NCBI RefSeq assembly: GCF_002209485.1
Contig: NZ_NJIX01000009.1
Coordinates: 248,001-312,000, forward strand
DNA length: 64,000 bases
Direction of reading: 5' to 3'
Source: Achromobacter sp. HZ34
Lineage (GTDB): Bacteria > Pseudomonadota > Gammaproteobacteria > Burkholderiales > Burkholderiaceae_B
Positions 59,812-64,000 of this stretch are shown here, one piece after another. Position numbers and translations under genes: made by a program. The number at the start of each line of letters is the position of its first letter. Position 1 is the first letter of the stretch. Below the pieces are notes generated by a model. That model was not told the DNA's origin. It was given only the letters and a program-made list of their open reading frames with translations, and ran no database searches.

Positions 59812-60111
59812 ATGCCCGAGATCTACATCACGGATACCCAAGCCGCGCTGGCGATGCACAGCCACGGCGGCGAGTTTATGAAGCGCCTGGCCGAATGCTG
59901 GATGGCTGGTGACCCGATGAACCGGGCGCGGCTGAAGGAAGCGTTCCGGCCGGAGTTTGACCGGTACCGTGCGCGTGCAGCGATGGACGTCCAGGTGGCG
60001 CAGGCCGGCGCCGTGCCCGACATGGAGAAGGCGCACAAGCACTACACGGCGCTGGCGCGCGAGGCGGCGGAGCGCACGGGCGAAGATGTCTTGCCGGAGC
60101 ATCGGGAATGA
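59812..60111 (+). CDS. Hypothetical phage protein, 99 aa
   Basis: ATG 59812 with AAGGA upstream (MPEIYITDTQAALAMHSHGGEFMKRLAECWMAGDPMNRARLKEAF). Soluble, helical, unknown family. Ends with an ATGA overlap into the next gene, so translation is coupled. Confidence 0.75.
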   Translation: MPEIYITDTQAALAMHSHGGEFMKRLAECWMAGDPMNRARLKEAFRPEFDRYRARAAMDVQVAQAGAVPDMEKAHKHYTALAREAAERTGEDVLPEHRE

Positions 60112-60386
60112 AGCCGATCACCATTCACTTCCTCTTCGAGGACGGCGCGAACCCCTTCGCCCTCGGCGCCCAGGTTGACCTGTACTGCTACGTCGACCAC
60201 ATCGACCGCAACCCGCATTCGAAGGTGAAGCTGTTCCCCGAACGCGCCGTCCTGACCGTTGAGGGCGTGGTGGTGCCTAAGGTCTTCACCCAGGCCGAGC
60301 TGGACGCCATCCTGGCTGCGCACCTGCAGGGCCAGCGCACGGCGCGCGACGACGAGCGAATCGAGCAATACCGGAGAGCCGCATGA
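60108..60386 (+). CDS. Hypothetical phage protein, 92 aa
   Basis: MKPITIHFLFEDGANPFALGAQVDLYCYVDHIDRNPHSKVKLFPERAVLTVEG-type beta strands, then a helix with AELDAILAAHLQGQ. Not recognised. Overlaps both neighbours by 4 bases within the pL operon. Confidence 0.75.
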   Translation: MKPITIHFLFEDGANPFALGAQVDLYCYVDHIDRNPHSKVKLFPERAVLTVEGVVVPKVFTQAELDAILAAHLQGQRTARDDERIEQYRRAA

Positions 60387-60535
60387 ATATGTTCCGCCCG
60401 TACCGGCGCTGGGAGCGCTGGAAGCACGTCCTGGCGCCGCTCACCGCCGTCCTTGTGGCTGCTGCAGCCTGCCTCCTGACCGGCGTCGTCGGCCCAAGCC
60501 TGGACGCCCATTCCGAAATCCACGCATCCCGATAG
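60383..60535 (+). CDS. Small membrane protein, 50 aa
   Basis: ATG 60383 overlaps the previous stop (ATGA). A very basic start (MNMFRPYRRWERWKHV) and one hydrophobic helix (LAPLTAVLVAAAACLLTGVVG), positive-inside rule satisfied. Too short for the usual gene lists. Role unknown. Confidence 0.6.
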   Translation: MNMFRPYRRWERWKHVLAPLTAVLVAAAACLLTGVVGPSLDAHSEIHASR

Positions 60536-60537
60536 CC

Positions 60538-61602
60538 ATGTCCGAAACCAACGACCTGATTGTGCTCCCGCCGAAAGAAACGGCGATGGACGTCTACACC
60601 ACGCCGAAGGGCCTGGATCCGTACCTGCAGAAGATCATCGCGCGCTGCCAGGAATTTGAACCCACCGTCCAGACGGTGAAGGGCCGCAAGGAAATCGCCA
60701 GCATGGCCCACAAGGTGTCCAAGGTGAAGGTCGCCCTGGACAACCTCGGCAAGGAGCTGGTGGCCGACCTGAAGGAGCTGCCGAAGAAGATCGACGCAGA
60801 GCGCAAGCGGATGCGCGACAGCCTGGAGGCGTTGCAGGAAGAGGTGAGGGCGCCGCTGACCGCCTGGGAGAACGCCGAAGAGGCGCGCATCCAGCGCCAC
60901 AAGGACGCGCTGGCCGGCATCGACGCGATCGTTGCTATGGGCGGCGAAGCGTCGGCCGCCATCCAGGCGCAGATCGCCGCGCTGGATGCGATCCTGGTGG
61001 ACGAGTCCTGGGAGGAGTTCCAGACCGAGGCCGAGCATGTGAAGGCCAAGGCGGTCGGCAAGCTGCAGGAGAAGCTGGCCGCGCGGGTGAAGTACGAAGC
61101 CGAGCAGGAAGAACTGGCCCAACTTCGAAAGGCAGCCGCCGAGCGCGAGCAAAAGGACCGCGAAGCGAAGATTGCCAAGGAGGCGGCCGACAAGGCAAAG
61201 CGTGCTGCCGAAGCGAAAGCACAGGAAGAACGCGACGCTGCTATCAAGCGGGAGGCAGAAGCCAAAGCAGAGACGCAGCGCAAGGAGTTGGAAGCGCAAC
61301 TCGCCGTAGAGCGTGCTGAACGCGAGAAGGCCGATGCTATCGCCGCAGCGGAGCGGGCGAAGAACGAAGCCACCGAGAAAGCGCGTCAGGCGGCCGAAGC
61401 GGAGCGCAAGCGCATCGCCGACGAGCAAGCGGCGGCGGACGCTGAGACGAAACGCCGCGAAGCCAACCGTGCGCACTGCGGGAAGATCAACCGCGCCGCC
61501 ATGGAAGCGCTGGTCAAGGGCGGCCTGCCCGAGGACTGCGCGAAGAAAGCCATCGAACTGATCGCCAAGGGAAAGATTCCCGCGGTTGTCATCACGTATT
61601 GA
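60538..61602 (+). CDS. Long coiled-coil phage protein upstream of ERF
   Basis: 354 residues. Residues 1-160 are helical (YLQKIIARCQEFEPTVQTVKGRKEIASMAHKVSKVKVALDNLGKELV). Residues 185-310 are an Ala/Glu/Lys heptad coiled coil. The end, RAHCGKINRAAMEALVKGGLPEDCAKKAIELIAKGKIPAVVITY, is a conserved C-terminal domain of phage proteins placed next to single-strand annealing genes. No enzymatic motif. It likely assists recombination. Confidence 0.8.
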   Translation: MSETNDLIVLPPKETAMDVYTTPKGLDPYLQKIIARCQEFEPTVQTVKGRKEIASMAHKVSKVKVALDNLGKELVADLKELPKKIDAERKRMRDSLEALQEEVRAPLTAWENAEEARIQRHKDALAGIDAIVAMGGEASAAIQAQIAALDAILVDESWEEFQTEAEHVKAKAVGKLQEKLAARVKYEAEQEELAQLRKAAAEREQKDREAKIAKEAADKAKRAAEAKAQEERDAAIKREAEAKAETQRKELEAQLAVERAEREKADAIAAAERAKNEATEKARQAAEAERKRIADEQAAADAETKRREANRAHCGKINRAAMEALVKGGLPEDCAKKAIELIAKGKIPAVVITY

Positions 61603-61609
61603 GGAAGTT

Positions 61610-62371
61610 ATGACCGCAATTATCGAAGCGCCGGAGCGCGAAGTGACCGCTATCGCCGCCGGCCCGGCTGCCAACTCCCCCATGGGGATGATGATGGCCG
61701 CAGTGAAGCAGGGCATACCCCTGGACCAGATCAAGGAAATGATGGCGATCCAGCGCGATTGGGAAGCCGACGAGGCCCGCAAGGCGTTCAACGACTCGCT
61801 GGCTGCTTTCAAGGCAGAGGCGGTGGAGGTCCTCAAACGCCGTGAGGTGGACTTCACCAGCCAGAAGGGCCGCACCAACTACAAGCACGCCGAGCTGTCC
61901 GACGTGGTTGAGGCCGTCGGCCCCGCGCTGTCGAAGCATGGCTTTGCCTGGAGCTGGAAGATTGACCAGGAAAAGGACACCATTCGCGTCACCTGCATCC
62001 TGAAGCACCGCCTGGGCCATAGCGACTCGGTGACGCTGTCTGCTACCGCCGACACCAGCGGCAACAAGAACAGCATCCAGGCGATCGCCTCGACCGTCAC
62101 GTACCTCCAGCGGCACACGCTCAAGGCGATCACCGGCGTATCCGAGAAGGGCGAGGATAACGACGGCCGCGGCGACGACAAGGCCGGCCAGGTTGCCGAA
62201 CTTCGGGACTACTGGATCAGCGAGATGGCGATGGCCGACACCTCTGAGCATGCCATCGACGTATGGGAAAAGGGTTGCGTCGAGATCCAGAAGACCAACG
62301 ACCTTGCCGCCTTCGCCGCATTCAAGAAGGCTTACACCGACAAACGCAACATGCTCAAAGGAGCCGCATGA
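61610..62371 (+). CDS. erf: ERF-family single-strand annealing protein
   Basis: 253 residues from ATG 61610 (GAGGAAG upstream). ERF core: FNDSLAAFKAEAVEVLKRREVDFTSQKGRTNYKHAELSDVVEAVGPALSKHGFAWSWKI, KNSIQAIASTVTYLQRHTLKAITGV. It pairs complementary single strands during phage recombination. ATGA overlap with the exonuclease gene, forming an exonuclease/annealase pair. Confidence 0.9.
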   Translation: MTAIIEAPEREVTAIAAGPAANSPMGMMMAAVKQGIPLDQIKEMMAIQRDWEADEARKAFNDSLAAFKAEAVEVLKRREVDFTSQKGRTNYKHAELSDVVEAVGPALSKHGFAWSWKIDQEKDTIRVTCILKHRLGHSDSVTLSATADTSGNKNSIQAIASTVTYLQRHTLKAITGVSEKGEDNDGRGDDKAGQVAELRDYWISEMAMADTSEHAIDVWEKGCVEIQKTNDLAAFAAFKKAYTDKRNMLKGAA

Positions 62372-63006
62372 TGGAACTGATCGTACACACTGCCCCGCAA
62401 GGCTCCCAGGAATGGCTAGACGCGCGCCGGGGCGTGACCACCGGCAGCCGGTTCCGCGATTGCCGCGATAAGTTGAAGGGCGGCGGCCCTTCGAAGAAAT
62501 GCACCGGCTACGCGATGGATGTAGCCCGGGACCGCACCGGCGGCCGCTCGCCCGAGGCCTTCGTGAACGCCGCCATGCGGACTGGCACCGAGCAGGAGCC
62601 GTTCGCGCGCGCTGCCTACGAGGCCCGAACCAAGAACTTCGTCGAGGAGGCTGGATTCATCACGACCGCTGACCGGCTGTTCGGTGTCAGCGTCGACGGC
62701 CTGGTCGGCGACGACGGCATCATCGAAATCAAGACGATGGTGTCCTCGGACACGCTGTTCACCGCGGTGGTAGATGGCGACATCAGCGACTACCGCGACC
62801 AGTGCAATGGCGCCATGTGGCTGCTGGGGCGCAAGTGGGTAGACCTGGTGCTGTGGGCGCCGGATCTGGCCGCCATCGGCCGCGAACTGACAATCGTGCG
62901 TATCGAGCGTGACGACGACGAGATCGACGAGCTGGTAGCCGATCTGATGGCCTTTGAGCGCCTGGTATCCAAGTACGAAAACCTGCTGCGCAAGGAGGCC
63001 GCGTAA
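62368..63006 (+). CDS. YqaJ-type viral recombinase exonuclease
   Basis: 212 residues from ATG 62368. Lambda-exonuclease fold: [51 protein letters not shown] with the D...ExK catalytic set. It resects 5' ends to provide single strands for ERF. The next start (SSB) overlaps its stop as TAATG. Confidence 0.92.
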   Translation: MMELIVHTAPQGSQEWLDARRGVTTGSRFRDCRDKLKGGGPSKKCTGYAMDVARDRTGGRSPEAFVNAAMRTGTEQEPFARAAYEARTKNFVEEAGFITTADRLFGVSVDGLVGDDGIIEIKTMVSSDTLFTAVVDGDISDYRDQCNGAMWLLGRKWVDLVLWAPDLAAIGRELTIVRIERDDDEIDELVADLMAFERLVSKYENLLRKEAA

Positions 63007-63548
63007 TGGCCAGCGTCAACAAGGTAATCATCGTCGGCAACCTGGGGCGCGATCCGGAGGTTCGGTACAACCCGGACGGAGGCGCCATCTGCAATGTGTC
63101 GATCGCAACCACATCGCAGTGGAAGGACAAGGGCAGCGGCGAAAAGCGGGAGGAGACGGAGTGGCACCGGGTGGTCTTCTATAACCGCCTGGCAGAAATC
63201 GCAGGTGAATACCTAAAGAAGGGACGCTCCGTCTACGTCGAGGGCCGCTTGAAGACTCGCAAGTGGCAGGACAAGGACACCAACCAGGACCGCTACAGCA
63301 CGGAGATTGTGGCCGACCAAATGCAGATGCTGGGCGGCCGAGACGGCGGCGATTCAGGCGGCAGTAGCCACGATGCGCCCGCGTCGCGTCCGCAGCGCCC
63401 GGCCCAGCAGCGTCCGGCAGCTGGGGGAGGGTACGCCAGCCGGCGCAGCAATCCCGACCCGCAGCCGGCGAGCAGTGGCGGCCTGGCGGATATCGAGGAC
63501 GATATTCCATTCGCCCCGATGGGTGGCCGGAAGGCACACTACCTGTAG
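63006..63548 (+). CDS. ssb: Single-stranded DNA-binding protein
   Basis: 180 residues. OB fold in residues 1-110 ([68 protein letters not shown]), Gly/Pro/Gln/Ser linker, then an acidic IEDDIPF tip. Unlike host SSB the tip is not terminal: eleven more residues ([11 protein letters not shown]) follow, which may change contacts with host repair proteins. Confidence 0.94.
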   Translation: MASVNKVIIVGNLGRDPEVRYNPDGGAICNVSIATTSQWKDKGSGEKREETEWHRVVFYNRLAEIAGEYLKKGRSVYVEGRLKTRKWQDKDTNQDRYSTEIVADQMQMLGGRDGGDSGGSSHDAPASRPQRPAQQRPAAGGGYASRRSNPDPQPASSGGLADIEDDIPFAPMGGRKAHYL

Positions 63549-63558
63549 CCAAGCGCCA

Positions 63559-63858
63559 TCAAAACAGCGGAAGGCCTTCCAGAGGGAGTTGATGTTCCGC
63601 TTCGGGTGGGCCAGATTCGATCCCCTCATTGCCACGCGCATCTACCCTGGTCTTAACTACTCTGCCTAGGGTGCCGGATGGATTTCTGACTTGAACGTGG
63701 TCTCCGCCATCCAGCGCGGCTATCACGTCATCCACAGGCGCTAGGGCTGGCTGAAGTTCCCAGCCAGCGGGATTCGTCGGGTTCACTTTCCCCCACATCA
63801 CGTGCGATATTTCATCGCGATCGTCACGACGGATTGCGGTAATCAGGTAGATCGCCAT
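63559..63858 (-). CDS. DUF3892-like phage protein
   Basis: 99 residues, ATG 63858 with AAAGGAG upstream. Start MAIYLITAIRRDDRDEISHVMWGKV resembles DUF3892. Converges on ssb from the minus strand. Function unknown. Confidence 0.72.
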   Translation of the reverse strand: MAIYLITAIRRDDRDEISHVMWGKVNPTNPAGWELQPALAPVDDVIAALDGGDHVQVRNPSGTLGRVVKTRVDARGNEGIESGPPEAEHQLPLEGLPLF

Positions 63859-63909
63859 TCAAGTCTCCTTTCGCTGGAGCGCCGATCGTACTGCGCACGC
63901 GCCTGCCCG

Positions 63910-64000
63910 TCACCTGGGTTTGCCCCAATCCTTACCTCGCAACCGCCAGTTGATCCCGCAGGCCTGGCAGCAGTAGAGCCTGTACGGCCCTTTCTCGTCG
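63910..64000 (-). CDS. Partial protein with zinc-ribbon-like end (5' part outside window)
   Basis: The last 29 codons of a minus-strand gene are visible (DEKGPYRLYCCQACGINWRLRG), ending at TGA 63912-63910. CCxxC suggests one half of a zinc ribbon, but the rest lies beyond the right edge. Confidence 0.55.
   Translation of the reverse strand, partial: DEKGPYRLYCCQACGINWRLRGKDWGKPR

Larger units (their letters stand above)
26021..64000. mobile_element. Contractile-tailed, lambda-organised prophage (right end outside window)
   Basis: From the tRNA-His fragment to the right edge every gene is phage-like: attL-side accessory genes, lysis, tail with sheath, head, terminase, replication, immunity and recombination. 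At least 38 kb are present. No integrase is visible; it should lie at the right end next to the intact tRNA-His. All modules look complete and no gene is visibly broken, so the element may be inducible. Confidence 0.9.

Overview
The window is high-GC proteobacterial DNA. Gene content and protein style (DUF4148 secreted protein, HU protein with a histone-H1-like lysine/alanine tail, a nas operon fed by an ABC nitrate importer, DUF934 beside a siroheme reductase) point to a Bordetella/Achromobacter-type member of the Alcaligenaceae. Species is not determined. It divides at about 26.02 kb into host chromosome (left) and the larger part of an intact-looking lambda-organised, contractile-tailed prophage (right), which runs off the right edge.

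Host part, 1-26,020. Glycogen debranching enzyme glgX (cut by the left edge); an MHYT-GGDEF-EAL cyclic-di-GMP protein; three small envelope or hypothetical genes; a calcium/proton antiporter (chaA); a sulfite/nitrite reductase with its DUF934 partner; an H1-like HU protein; then the nitrate assimilation operon on the minus strand in the order nrtA-nrtB-nrtD-FAD oxidoreductase-nasA-cobA. Nitrate is imported by NrtABD and reduced by NasA with electrons probably from the NirB-like flavoprotein, while CobA supplies siroheme precursor for the siroheme reductase encoded nearby. Upstream of nrtA I read an NtrC-like site, a textbook sigma-54 promoter, two abutting hairpins and an intrinsic terminator: nitrogen control combined with NasR/NasT-type antitermination. 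Further right are a DUF4239 membrane protein, a DUF1445 hydro-lyase/LysR/MFS cluster, a FabZ-like hotdog protein and a lipoprotein.

Prophage, 26,021 to the right edge. The left end is a displaced 3' end of a tRNA-His gene (attL), so the intact tRNA-His and the integrase should lie beyond 64,000. Next to attL are two plus-strand accessory genes: an SRAP/YedK-like protein and a small gene behind a perfect LexA box. The late operon is on the minus strand and runs from 50.8 down to 27.3 kb: terminase, portal, minor head protein, protease/scaffold, capsid, connector, sheath, tube, tape measure, baseplate, fibre, then a lambda-R-type lysozyme and lysis genes. A plus-strand acyltransferase moron interrupts it at 30.2-31.2 kb. 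A tRNA with initiator-like features sits just upstream of the small terminase gene, followed by a structured non-coding segment.

The control region at 55.9-59.1 kb is lambda-like in detail: cro and cI diverge over three operators spaced 23-24 bp, the same operator recurs over a pL-like promoter, and the pL leader has a boxA and a boxB-like hairpin. The minus-strand early operon (cro to a Q-like gene, 56.9-51.5 kb) carries replication, recombination and regulation genes. The plus-strand early operon (59.3-63.5 kb) carries an ERF annealing protein, a YqaJ exonuclease and SSB. A secreted OB-fold-like protein sits between cI and pL, the place of rexAB in lambda.
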